Shown here in pieces: positions 11,089 to 22,104 of a stretch of 64,000 nucleotides of DNA. Source of the DNA: Byssothecium circinans. Taxonomy: Eukaryota; Ascomycota; Dothideomycetes; Pleosporales; Massarinaceae. The notes below the pieces were generated by a model. That model had not been told where the DNA came from and did no database searches. It saw nothing but the letters and a program-made list of their open reading frames with translations. Location of the stretch: NCBI GenBank assembly GCA_010015675.1, contig ML976985.1, positions 627,909 to 691,908 of the forward strand, read 5' to 3'. The number at the start of each line of letters is the position of its first letter. Within the stretch, counting starts at the first letter, position 1. A program made the position numbers and the translations under genes.

Positions 11089-11405
11089 CTAGCGCTTGTC
11101 CCTCTTGGCGAGAGTCCAATGGTGCCGATGCAAACATCTCTTGCACCTCCCTTGTGTCCTTCACCTCGTTTCTTTTGTTTGTTATGTCCCTTGTATGACG
11201 CCACTGCTTCGAGGTGCGGCATTAATGAACGGCGAAAGTAGGTACCGTAGGGCGCAGGCCGAAGTGGGTGAATTAGTGTCAAAATCGTCTCTAGTTTTAT
11301 AATAGTGTAGCAACCCTTTTACAAATTTAAAAGCTTATAGTATTATATCCTAGGGCTTAATATATCTCTATCCTAATATAGTATTAATTCTAGTATAGTG
11401 TTAAT

Positions 11406-11909
11406 ATGCTATTAATAATAACTAAACTAATAAGGCGTATATCTTCGAAATCACCAACATCACACTCATCCCAAGGCTCATCTCCTACACCGAATTCCAC
11501 ATCCCGCTCATCCAAAACTCCATCAGCTTCCCCGAACTCTCCCATCAAAAGCCCCTCCAAACCCTCAACGCCTTCGCCAAACACTCTAACTCGCGGTCCC
11601 TCCAGCGCCTCAACCAGCCTGCCCAGCAGCTCCCAAAGCCCCAAGGCGAGCTCAACCCCAGTCTCAAATGCAAAAGTCTTCTACACCTACGCCGGGAGAT
11701 CAGACAAAAGCACGCTCGACCGACTCGCCAGGGAGGCTCTTTCGTACCAGTATAAAAGCATGCCCTGTGTAGTGTTCAAAGATGGCAAGGTTGTGCTTCC
11801 GTTTCCGCCCTGTGGGAAGAAACGCGGTGAAGTTCGTGAACTGGGGAACTCGACTCGGGACTTGAAGCCTGAGGATTATGAGAAGGGAGGGAAGAGTTCG
11901 AAACTCTGA
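11406..11909 (+). CDS. Hypothetical ORF, Ser/Pro-rich, possible relic
   Basis: The open frame encodes 167 residues. The first half is Ser/Thr/Pro low complexity; the second half is ordinary (VFYTYAGRSDKSTLDRLAREAL...MPCVVFKDGKVVLPFP). A second forward frame over about 11450-11690 also reads like protein (ITNITLIPRLISYTEFHIP), which suggests that a frameshift has joined two pieces of one decayed gene. I recognise neither half. It lies in AT-rich surroundings close to the inverted-repeat element. Confidence 0.3.
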   Translation: MLLIITKLIRRISSKSPTSHSSQGSSPTPNSTSRSSKTPSASPNSPIKSPSKPSTPSPNTLTRGPSSASTSLPSSSQSPKASSTPVSNAKVFYTYAGRSDKSTLDRLAREALSYQYKSMPCVVFKDGKVVLPFPPCGKKRGEVRELGNSTRDLKPEDYEKGGKSSKL

Positions 11910-12828
11910 TTCCGGCTCTTTCTACGACAATTTTTACGTGCGCCCGTGTGGCGACTCTTTTTCATGTCTAGGTGCGAGTTGGGGTTTGCTGCCGAGTTTC
12001 AATGACTTCGTTATGCGGGTGCGCTTTTGGAAATGCGGTGGATCGGATATAGTGAGAAGCAGTATGAGAATAGTTTTTTTCCCCATAGATTTGGGTGGAA
12101 TTGTGATCAGCACCCAGTGCAACCAGTGTATTTAGTCTTTCCCCAAATCGAAGTTTACCGTCTCAACAACTTACCTATCTTGGTTTCAGGGCAGTAATTC
12201 CGGGATAGTCTACAGGGTGGCCAGATGAAGTTTAATCACGTGTGCGCTGAATTCCTCTATTGTTGCGAAGTGAAGACGTGTTTGAATAGCTAGGGAGATA
12301 GAGAGCTAACTAGTGACTATGTATTATGCGTTGAAGTTATTCTAGCTCAGTGTTGATCTGTTGGTAGCGTAGAGATAACTACAGTAGCGTGCATGTGTAG
12401 ATGGGTGGCAAATGGAGTCGTGATGGCGACGTCGGCGGTCGTGCCGGCACGCGCTTGTGATTTCCTCAATACGGCGAAAGATACCGAGGTCTTTCACAGT
12501 TGAGCGCAAGCATCTCCGATAGCAACGGCTTCTCCGTCCATCGCCTCTCTTCACTCGACTTCTTCTCCCGCATAATATACCCTTACTCCCGCACGCTCAA
12601 ATTCACGAAATTATCGTGTTCGCACGTCGCTGCGGAACCGCGCGAGTTCTCTGACCAATCCGGCCAACCCCGCAAAGCCAACCGCTCACAACGACGTCGG
12701 CATCTGCCAACCTTTTTCCGTCGCCGCCATCCGATCTCTTCAACCTCACTCCACGCACTACACATTGCGAAGAGCGTGCGTTCCCTAATGACGGCGCGGT
12801 GAGTAGGGAATAGAAGCGCAGTGGAGAT
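11910..12828. other. Intergenic upstream of PEX13
   Basis: No supported gene is present. The 3' half is pyrimidine-rich (cttctcccgcataatataccc around 12560), fitting the promoter and leader of PEX13. Confidence 0.5.
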
Positions 12829-14287
12829 ATGGCCTCGCAGTCACCACCCAAGCCATGGGAAACGAGCGGAGGTGCTACCAGTGCCTCGGTCGGTACGTAT
12901 TAACACCCTCAGACGTCGGCGCCTCAACCAGTCATCTAACCTCACATGCTAGGCCTCACGGGGAGTAACACGGCGACAGCACCGTCAACGACATCTTCAG
13001 GAAATCCGCCGCCGCTCCCCGAACTTCCGAATGCGCTGAGCTCCGTTGCGAACCGGAACGCGACAAACTATTCCAACATGAACGCGAATCGATACCAGTC
13101 ACCCTACAGTAACTATGGCGGTGGCGCCGGCTACAACAGCTACTCGTCCCCGTACTCCAGAATGGGCGGCTATGGATCCATGTATGGGGGTATGGGCGGC
13201 ATGGGCGGCATGGGCAGCATGTATGGCGGTGGGATGGGTTATGGGGGCATGGGAGGTATGGGAGGCATGTACGGCGGAGGCATGGGCATGCCCGGGGACC
13301 CGAATAACATGAGCTTGACACAATCGTTCAGCCAGAGCACCCAGACGACCTTTCAGTTAATAGAGGGCATCGTCGGCGCTTTTGGTGGCTTTGCGCAGAT
13401 GCTGGAGAGCACGTACATGGCGACACATTCCTCGTTCTTTGGTATGTCTACCACTTACTCCGCCTCCTGCATTGGTATAGAATGATGCTAACAAAGTCAT
13501 AGCTATGGTATCGGTAGCAGAGCAATTCGGCAACCTCCGCCAAACCCTCGGCTCTGTCCTCGGCATCTTCACCCTCATGCGCTGGATCCGGACCGCCATC
13601 GCCAAACTCACAGGCCGTCCACCGCCAGCCTCGGGCAAGGAACTCACACCCAGCAACTTCGCCGCCTTCAACGGCGTCGCCCCCGACGGCTCGCCCATCG
13701 CCAAACCCTCCAAAAAGCCCTTTGTCGTCTTCATGCTCGCCGCCTTTGGTCTCCCCTACCTAATGGGCAAACTCATCAAAGCGCTCGCGCGCTCACAAGA
13801 AGAGGAGGAAAAGCGAAGAATGGCCGAGAACCCACAAGCATATGGCGGCGAACCCATCGATCCGAACAAGCTCGAGTTCTGCCGCGTACTATACGACTTC
13901 ACACCCGATGCGAACGCGAACGCAGTCCAGGGTCTCGATCTCGCAGTAAAGAAGGGCGACATGGTGGCCGTGTTGAGTAAATCCGATCCCCTGGGCAACC
14001 CGTCGGAATGGTGGCGATGCCGCTCAAGAGACGGAAGAATGGGATACTTGCCCAGTGTATACCTCGAAGTCATCCAGAGAAGACAGCCAACCGCACAGAT
14101 AACCTCTGGAAGCCAGGCTGGTAGCCCCGCGGGCAGTCGAGCACAAACTATGACGAGTAGTTCCGCGGCAAGCCGGACGGCGACGTTGACGGAGAAGAAT
14201 AAGGGACCCGAGAAGGCGCCTGCGGTTGCGGGGAAAGCGGGGGATATGGGGGTTGAGAGTTTCCAGAAGGGTGCTTTTTATTCGTAG
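12829..14287 (+). CDS. PEX13: Peroxin 13 (peroxisomal docking complex)
   Basis: PEX13 is an integral peroxisomal membrane protein that, with PEX14, docks cargo-loaded PEX5. Exons are 12829-12892, 12953-13441 and 13503-14287 (445 residues), and both introns keep phase 1. The N-terminus has a PPKPWE motif and then a Tyr/Gly/Met-rich tract at about residues 61-134. Two hydrophobic segments follow near residues 196-215 (LGSVLGIFTLMRWI) and 257-276 (FVVFMLAAFGLPYLMG). An SH3 domain spans about 308-375 (LYDFTPD, the WW of EWWRCR, GYLPSVYLEV). The tail is Ser/Thr-rich. Length and order match the family well. Its binding partner PEX5 lies 2.4 kb downstream, which is notable. Confidence 0.95.
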
Positions 14288-14586
14288 GGTTGGATTAATC
14301 CTTTCTCCCTTGCCGACGGTTTCAAGGCTTTCGTTTGTTAATGATAGGGTCTGGGATGCATTTTATTGGTTTGCGTGCACAGTGTGGTTCGATGGATGGA
14401 TGGTTTAGTTTGGTATGGAAAAAGCTTCTTGGGCGCTTGGAGCGATCGCTGTTTTCTATGTAGATGTCAAGATACGCAAGGATCTCTTCATAACATCGCT
14501 CATCCCAATCATAATCGGTCAGGTGAAGCCATACATAAACGCTCATATTATACACGAAGTCGTAGAAAACATTGTCCCAAAACCCT

Positions 14587-15573
14587 TTACACTAACAAGT
14601 CCCCTTCCACTCCCCTCACACTCCCCTCTGCCCTCTCTGGATAAACAATCGCCCCCTCCGTCCTCGCACAATTAGTAACATAACTCGCACTCGCATTCTG
14701 CGGCACCGTCCACCCGTCCTGCGGCCTCCCATAAACATGTTCATAATACCACACCTCACTCAACACCGTAAACCCATTATCCGTACTATTCCTTCCCATC
14801 TCTGTACTATTAAACCTCGGCCCCGCGCACCCAATAAACGGCACACCTCCCGACTTCTCAAACAGCACATCCCTTAGCTCCGCATACGAGTACGTCGTCG
14901 AATTCGACGGTGCGATACCCGCGCTCGCGAGCCACTCAAACGTAGGAAAGCGGAGATAATACCGTATAGCGGTTTCGAAGAAATCGACGACTTCCTCGTG
15001 GGAGCGGTACTGTGGGCCGTAGCACGCGGTGTTGAAGGTTGAAAAACATGTAGCGTGTTTACTGAACTCGTGGGCCCAGAACCCGGCGTTATCTTGGTTC
15101 TGCGCGATCCAATACGTGTCCATCCACTCTCTCAGATCCGCCTTACCGAACGGCTCGAGGAAAGTGCCGATATCGGGGCCTGTGTACGGTGGGACCACGG
15201 TGCCGTTTGGGGTCCCCGTTGTGGTGTTGGGGGACGGGATGGGGTCGTATTGTCGTGTTAGGTCGCAGTATTGCGTGTAGGAGCCGTTGCAAAAGTCGGG
15301 CCACAGGCCATGCAGTGTCCATGTGTTTTGCGGGAGGAGCTGACCTGTGGATTCGCCGCCCGTGTAGGTGGACCAGAATTGCGTGGTTAGGAGGAGGCCG
15401 CCGAAGGTTTCGACGCAGCAGGAATCTACGGAGGAGGGGGATTGTGGCGGGCATGATAGGAGGGGTTTTTGGAGAGAGCAGGTGTGGTTCAAGTTGCTTT
15501 GGTCTGGGTAGAGTTGTGCGGAGGCGGTTGGGAGGAGGAGCGCGAGGGGGAGTTGTGTTGTGGGGAGCTTCAT
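14587..15573 (-). CDS. Secreted RNase T2
   Basis: An extracellular or vacuolar acid ribonuclease that cleaves RNA through a 2',3'-cyclic phosphate. Both active-site signatures are present: CAS I in TLHGLWPDFC and CAS II in FWAHEFSKHATC, with the expected catalytic histidines. The frame extends upstream to 15699, but the ATG at 15573 begins an ideal signal peptide (MKLPTTQLPLALLLPTASA), giving 328 residues without introns. Many Cys and several N-glycosylation sequons (for example NGSY, NSTT, NSTE) fit secretion. It is convergent with PEX13, about 300 bases away. Confidence 0.93.
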   Translation of the reverse strand: MKLPTTQLPLALLLPTASAQLYPDQSNLNHTCSLQKPLLSCPPQSPSSVDSCCVETFGGLLLTTQFWSTYTGGESTGQLLPQNTWTLHGLWPDFCNGSYTQYCDLTRQYDPIPSPNTTTGTPNGTVVPPYTGPDIGTFLEPFGKADLREWMDTYWIAQNQDNAGFWAHEFSKHATCFSTFNTACYGPQYRSHEEVVDFFETAIRYYLRFPTFEWLASAGIAPSNSTTYSYAELRDVLFEKSGGVPFIGCAGPRFNSTEMGRNSTDNGFTVLSEVWYYEHVYGRPQDGWTVPQNASASYVTNCARTEGAIVYPERAEGSVRGVEGDLLV

Positions 15574-16726
15574 GTTGGGTGGGAATTTAGGTTGGAGGAG
15601 TGTAATTGATGACTTTGAAGAGGTCGGAAGAGGGAGAAAAGGAAAGAGAAAGAGAAAGAGAACCTCGCGGTAAGAGAAGAGATCAAATGCTCTGTCCATC
15701 CATCTACCATTTATCCACGAAAAACTTCGCGTAGAACGCGGAAGCTCTTTGCCTCATCAGGAAGGTCGGTGGTCTGCAATGGTACCTGCACGTACCCTCC
15801 GCCGTCCACGTGCGCTTATCTATTGGATGGGCTGATGGCTCTCATTCATCGACGTTGTCAATGAGGGTGCTCGCTCCGGAATCATAACAGTGGTGGTGGC
15901 GAATGGTCATCTACAGCAGTAGCCACGCGATTAAAGGATATGTTAATCGCGCTACTTTTAAATGTAATAAAATATAAAAATATAAAACCTAGAATACTTT
16001 TTTATATATAAGTAGAAAAAGATTAAAAAAGTTTTATTGTGCGTAGAAAAAAATACAGGGTGAAAGTTGTTTAGTGTGCGGCGAATTGTTTTCAATCGCG
16101 TGCTAGCTTTGGATGGTAATGTGGTAGTGACAAGGGGTCTACTGGGTTTCCGGGAGCCTGGAAACTGGATGGCATGTGGTTGTGATGTGAAGAAGAGATG
16201 GAAAGGTTTTCTAACCGAGGTGCTCAAGTTTCCAAGTTAGTCCGGCCAATGAGGTCGAGTGGGTGCTCCACGTGATGTGGCTTTCACATGCAGAGTCGAG
16301 TGCATCATAGTGTTAGACGAATAACAGGATGAAATAGCAGGATAGGATACGAGATTTTGCATATCCAATCTCCCCAAGGTTTGAGGTCTATCTACGTTCT
16401 TGCCATACCAGGATGCCTATGAGGCTATGACCTACTCCATCGCGGTACCAGAGCGAAAGTCCAAGGATGTTTCCACACTGCAGGTCCGTGTAAAAAATAT
16501 ATCGGCTTTTGACACAATCACGTACGTTCAAACGCCACCGTGAAGTTTCCATACACAATTCGTGCCAACCTCCACAGTCCTAGCGCCAAAACAGCAGCTA
16601 TCCCCCAACTCCTCTCCATCCCACAGGCCATCTTTGATCCTAACCTTCCTTTCCACGAGCCATTCATCATACACCTCCCCATTTCTCCCATTACCTGTTC
16701 CTTGATCCACAACCTAAATCTCCTTT
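15574..16726. other. Intergenic, with a short AT-rich patch
   Basis: This holds the upstream region of the RNase T2 gene and the 3' flank of PEX5. A TA-rich patch at about 15955-16040 looks RIP-like. No coding sequence is supported. Confidence 0.5.
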
Positions 16727-18715
16727 TCAAAAGTCAAATTCGCCCCGAAACCGCTCAACATCAAACCCGGGCCCTACCAAATCCGCCAAATCTCTCCGAC
16801 CCATCTGGCCAAACACCCGCCTCAACGTATCATACAGATTCGTGCTCTGGTTCTGATGGATCATGTCATCTAATTGACTCTCTGAGACGCCGTCACCCAC
16901 GACCTCCCTTGCGCGTTCTTTGCCCTCCTTTTCCACCACTTTATGCATAGCCAGAGCGCCAAGGAGATGCTGTGCGGCTTCTGTAAAGCATCCAATATTA
17001 ATGCATGACACACCGAGGTTGTAGCGCGCGCGGACGAAATTAGGTCGGAGGGATAGAGCGCGGGAATAGGCGTCGATGGCTTCTTCGCTACGGCCGGAGT
17101 TGGCAAGCGTAGCGCCGAGCCGGTTCCAAAGAAGATGGACTTGCGATGACGAGTTTGAGACGCCAGATTCGGTAGAAGCGAGTGCGGCGCCGAAGCAATC
17201 GACCGCTTTTTCGTATTCTTCTACGCCATAGAAAAGGACGCCAAGCCCAACTTGGACATCGGGGTCCATTTGCTCGCCAGAGGGCGATAGCTGTGCGGCT
17301 TCGATGAAGAGATTGGTGACTTTCTCGTGCAGGAGGTGGCGGTCTGTGAAGCCCATCTCTGCGTCTGAGGAGAGTGGTTCTTTGACTAGGGTGGGGTATT
17401 TGGTGGCTAGCCAGCGCTCTAGTGTTCGGTATGCGGTGCTTTCGTAGCCTTCGTTCGTGTATGATACTGCTAGGCCCATTAGAGCTTCTAGATTCGACGG
17501 ATCGAATTTCATTGCTTGTTCCAGTGCTCGAATAGCTGGGGTCTCTTTCTCGTTCTGCGCTTGCGACTCGCCCAGTTTTACCCAGGCCGCGATATGCTGG
17601 GGGTCCTTCTGTACTGCGGCTTCAAAAGCAAGGGCTGCCAATGATAGGTTTCCGCCTTCTTCCATGATCTTGATGCCTTCTTCAAAGGGGTTCGTGATGT
17701 CTTTGAATAAGTTATTCTGCTCGAACAAGTAGTCACCCATCGGTGGGTCGCGAACCGAATGCGTGTTCAACCCGTCAAAGCCTTCCCACTGATCCATATC
17801 GCCCATATGCATCCCGTCGACAAAATTCTCCTCGTTGGCAAGTTGTCTAGCGTGTTCAGTCTCAGTTTTGATGCCCGCCCAGATAGACTCGAAGTCGTCG
17901 AAATCGGTGGCGTCTACTGACCTGTCCATTTCATTCAACTCCGCCTCTATGTGCCTGTTTGCCTCTTCGTCCAGTGCATCCTGATTTGTCTGCTCCAGTT
18001 GCGCGAATTGCGCTTCCCAGTCCTGGTCGTCTAGTTCCACCATGCGACCTTTTCCTTTGCCGGAGTCTTGCAGCGGTTGCTGCTGGAAGTTCTGGGGACC
18101 GTAGGGCTGCTGCATCATGCCCATACCCATACCCATACCCCCCATGCCCATACCCATCCCGCCGTACATTGGCCGCTGGTAACCGCCCATCATCGTCGGC
18201 GAGCTGACTGTCGGGCTCGCTGTCCGCGCAGTGGGATTCATCTGCTGGAATTTGGCGAACTCAGCGGGACTGAAACCCGCTGGTCTTTCTTGCATGCCTG
18301 GGCCCATAGCTGCTGGCGCCTCCATACCGGGATCGAATTCGGCAGCCCATGCAGGTGATCCGCTCTGTTGTACCCGCTCCAATTCCCTCCGCATCTGCTC
18401 CATGGCGAATGGCGACGCTGGGCCGGGGCCTTGGGGAAGCTGTGCATTCTGCTGCATGAACTCGTTCATCATCTGGTGCATATATGGTCAGCTGCATTTT
18501 CTCTGAAAGAGAGCTTCTCTCCATGCTCTTCAACGTCTGCTTACTCCATCTGAACCGCCACCCGTCTGTTGACTGCGCATACTCTCTTGCAACCCGCCCG
18601 GCCCCCGCCCGACCAAGCGGTCTCGTTGCAGGGACTTGTCATCCTGGACGTGTTTTGTGAATTGGCTGAGGGGGTTGCCCGCGGTCGAGCACTCTGCACC
18701 GCCGAGAAAGGACAT
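16727..18715 (-). CDS. PEX5: Peroxin 5, PTS1 import receptor
   Basis: The cytosolic shuttle receptor for PTS1 cargo. Exon 1 (18545-18715) encodes MSFLGGAEC and onwards; Cys9 is the conserved residue monoubiquitinated for receptor recycling. The intron has donor GTAAGC, branch CTGAC and acceptor CACCAG; exon 2 (16727-18472) then starts MMNEFM in phase 0, for 638 residues. Aromatic pentapeptides of the WxxxF type, which bind PEX13/PEX14, occur near residues 99 (WAAEF) and 209 (WEAQF), with related W motifs near 255 and 286. A Met/Gly tract lies at about 153-178. The C-terminal half is TPR repeats (ALAFEAAVQKDPQHIAAWVKLG; AIDAYSRALSLRPNFVRARYNLG). Confidence 0.96.
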
Positions 18716-19236
18716 GCTGACGTCGATGTAGAAATAAAAGAGTCGTTATCGGCGTATGCGGTGTGAGAGCTTGTGGACGGAGGCGTGCGGAGTGCGTGCT
18801 GCATGTCGGAGTGGGGTTAAAGCAGCCGAGCGCCGAGGTTGACCTTGATTTCTAAGTGGCGATCCATCAAGGACGTAAACTACGCAAACGTATGTATTGA
18901 AAACTAAGGGTGAAGGGTTTAATTTTCAAACGTAAAACAAAATACAAACACAAGGCAAATATAGCCAGGAACAGTGGAATCAAAGCATTAGATTTTGTAG
19001 CAACCAGCATAACCATCCTATTTCACCCTATCATTTACAGAAAGAGAGGGGAATCAAACGCCATGCCGCTTCTCTATGATACATGCAGGTTAAACAGACA
19101 TATCGACACAGTATGAAAACGACAAGTCAAGAAATTGTAACCCCTATCCGCCTTTCCGTCTGGTCAAACGCCAGCTTTCCTAGACACCCATGTCCGACTC
19201 TTTTGTACAGTCTATCCCAACCCAACGGCAAACTTC
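18716..19236. other. Intergenic between PEX5 start and RRM gene end
   Basis: This is the PEX5 upstream region plus the 3' flank of the RRM gene. No gene or repeat is evident. Confidence 0.5.
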
Positions 19237-20332
19237 CTACTCAGCCTCGTTATTGCGTCGGGTCGAAGTGCCAGACCTGCTGAAGTCGATGCGCAGTTGC
19301 CTGCCGTAGATGATCTTATCCTTCAGCACTTCCCGGGCACGCGTAGCGCTGGCAACGTCGATGAAATCGGCATGAGCAAAGCCACGGGGCTGTCCAGTCC
19401 TCCTATCGATGGCGACACGCACATCCATGACATTACGGATATCACGGAAGAGGTCGTTGAGGTCCTTGTCCGACATCTCGAAAGACATGTTACCGATGAA
19501 GAGGGTCCTGGACGGAGTGTTGGGCTGGAAGGTACCGTCGGGAGCACGCGTCTTGGAGTTGGGCTTGGGCTTGTGGAACTGCACGACGAGGTTTCGGCCT
19601 TCGAAGACCTGCATGTCGAGGTTGTCGACGGCAGATTGTGCATCGTCGATGTTCTTGAACTCGACGTAACCGAAACTATGGAGTATGATTAGTCTTCTGC
19701 GTCACACATGCCGTTGGCTAGACATGACTTACCCTCTGCTCAAACCCCGGTTGTCATAGACGATCTTCACATCGTCAATCTCGCCAAAGCGCGAGAACAC
19801 ACGCTTGAGCTGATCTGTCGTCACCTCATAGTACAAGTTGCCGACATAGATTGTGTTGTTAGGCTCTGCAGCAGGGGCCTTGCGGCGGGGACCGATCCCG
19901 GGGGCACTGTCTCGCGGTGGTTTGGCGGCTTGCTCCAACGCATCGATGCCAACGGTAGCTGAAGAGTCGGTCGACGGTGCCTGAACATACTCCTGAGCTG
20001 GAGACAGGTTCTCCTCCACGGGAGCCTCTGTGGCCGTCTGCGCGAAACTCTCTGATGCTTCAGACGCAGCTTGTTCGGCGTCTGTCTTTGCCTCATCCGT
20101 CTTGACAGCCTCATCGCTGGCGAATCTCCTCTGCAGGGAAGGCACGATCCATTTTGGTTGCTGTGAACGGAAAGCGACAGGTGCGAATGTCGTGATCGAT
20201 CGCGGCTTCACGAAGAGACCCGTCGAAGGCGACGAGGTGATTGCGCGAGCGGCAGTACGGCGGAGAAGATACCTAATGTACTGGTCAGCGGCCACCCAGT
20301 TATCAATTGATGGTAGAAGGCAAGGCTTACAT
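19237..20332 (-). CDS. Mitochondrial two-RRM RNA-binding protein; intron splits the start codon
   Basis: The model has exons 20331-20332, 19733-20272 and 19237-19675 (326 residues). The start codon itself is split: AT before GTAAGC and G after the acceptor CATTAG, with branch GCTGAC. This gives MYLLRRTAARAITSS, an Arg-rich presequence running to about LQRRFAS near residue 51, a typical mitochondrial cleavage context. An acidic linker follows, then RRM1 (about 141-218: IYVGNLYYEV; RGFGYVEF spanning the second junction) and RRM2 (about 237-315: LFIGNMSFEM; RGFAHADF). Arg-rich tail residues end the protein. Such proteins act in mitochondrial RNA metabolism; the exact target is unknown. The continuous upstream frame to 20553 is not needed. 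Confidence 0.85.
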
Positions 20333-22104
20333 GATTGGAGAAGGTGTAGAGATGGAAGGATGAAAAATGAACTTTCAGTCTGAAGTCGAGCGAAGGGGAT
20401 GCGACCGAGAAATTTCAGGGCTAGTTGCGATGCGCTAACCGTACATAGCTTAGTCAAGCACGTGATGGCGTGGTCATTCACATGCATCAATAATGTTGAT
20501 TGATCATCCCAACAACATGCACACTTGTGTGCCTGACGTTTTGTGCAAACCATTATGACCTCGTGGGTGAACGCTCAAAGACTAGAAATGCGGTTTTCAT
20601 GCGGCTTCAGCCATCATGACATCCGCTTTGACCTCCGTGCTCGTTCCTCCGATGAGGCCGGATGGCCTCTCGTGTAGCAGAAAAAGTGGGATGTAAGTAA
20701 AGGCTCTCGCGTTAGGCACCGTAAAACCAATCTAATAGGGATACAGCGCCTAGTGCTTTACTTAAAAAATTCGCTCTCACCGTCTCGAGAGTGAGGTCAA
20801 GTAGCTGTGTTCCATCCTCCTGTTCCTGCTACATGAGAGATGGTCTCTTCCTGCATATACCAGCCTCCATCCGTATCTCCAGACGCTCCCCGCTATTGGC
20901 AAGTGAAGTCACAACCTTACACTGTCAAGGCAACAATCCCATAGTTAGCATTTAAAATCCCAAGTATAACAACGACGCGCTCAGCACAACCATTAGGTAC
21001 GATAGGAATCCATTGTTATTGACTGCAAACGCGGATCTCCACTACCACTGCCACCATTAAAGTCAGAATTAGGGTGTCACAATATCACAAGTCAATGAAG
21101 GCATTTCCCTAGACTGATAGGCTGAGAGCATCGATCGCCATTGGTTTCCTCATCTATGGTACACATACTCAGCCTCAGCCTAGTTTGGCCGTGGCTGAAT
21201 ATGCTATTCATCAATAATCTATTCAGGCCAAACATTACATTAAAATGGGGTTCGGCGCGGCAATGAAGCTAGAGTCATGATGTTATCTCTGCTTGTTGAT
21301 CGATTCCATGCACACCAACTGCAACAGGCAGCATTGGGATTCATATCCCCAGGACAATAGTTCATGACCAGGCTGCAGGGTCTGTAAACGTGTTCCTAAA
21401 ACATTGTTGAAATGGCGGGTACCTAGGTAGTACTGATCACGCAGGTGTGTTGAGCGGGTTGTGAAACTCTAGCAGAACTATACAGTCTATTAACATGTCG
21501 ATAGCTTCCTTGTAATAGCTTTCCAAACAGTGGATTCCTCTGCAACACGAGAGCAGGCATCGCAATTTTTGGGCTACCTTCAGGAGTACGCAGCATACAA
21601 TGAAGGACCTCAAGGCTGTGCCCCGGACATGGATAAAATACGCACCCTCAATTGGGCACGTGTACTGCAGAGGTAACACTATATAAGACCTGTTCAACCC
21701 AGCCTTGCCGTTGTCAGCCTTGTAAGGACCTTGGGATTTATCAATGTAATCTTTAAATTGAATACCCTGCACTACTAGCTTTAGCAACCTTCGACTGAAC
21801 TCCTAGATACTACCTTAAGATAGGCATGAGCGCGAACATTAATCATGAGCAATGAGAAGTATCAAGACGAGCCTGTGCAGGGCGTTGAATCTTGGTGGCT
21901 GGTGATCTATTCTAGCGAAGCGAGGTGGTACGTGGCGCGAGTAATTTGGGGGAATCAGAATTTCGTGCATGCGCCAAAAATTCCTTGAATTCAGTGCCTT
22001 CGCCGCCTTCTTCCAGCCTTGAGACCTTCATCTAACATACCTTCATTCACCTTTAGCCCCGCAACCTTAACTTTAATATACTACGATCTCCACGTTTACC
22101 CGAA
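20333..22104. other. 1.8-kb intergenic region
   Basis: This is the upstream region of the RRM gene and then non-coding sequence to the HET gene. Short frames such as 21437-21787 have no protein-like character. No tRNA or repeat family was recognised. Confidence 0.5.

Larger units (their letters stand above)
10430..11089. mobile_element. Inverted-repeat DNA element, TA target sites, assembly gap inside
   Basis: Perfect inverted repeats of about 90 bases lie at 10431-10520 and 10999-11088. Outside them there is one mismatched base on each side and then TA at 10428-10429 and 11090-11091, as expected for a Tc1/mariner/pogo-type target duplication. Each arm carries two direct copies of a word around GCGTAACGCCCG. 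The interior is extremely AT-rich and contains 220 N from 10779 to 10998. No transposase is visible, so this is either a MITE or an element whose coding part is lost in the gap or to RIP. The right arm starts exactly at the gap edge, so the inverted repeat may be longer. Confidence 0.8.

Noticed and set aside
20333..20553. Upstream in-frame extension of the RRM gene
   Set aside because: The open frame has no targeting character, while the spliced AT|G start gives a good mitochondrial presequence with proper donor, branch and acceptor.
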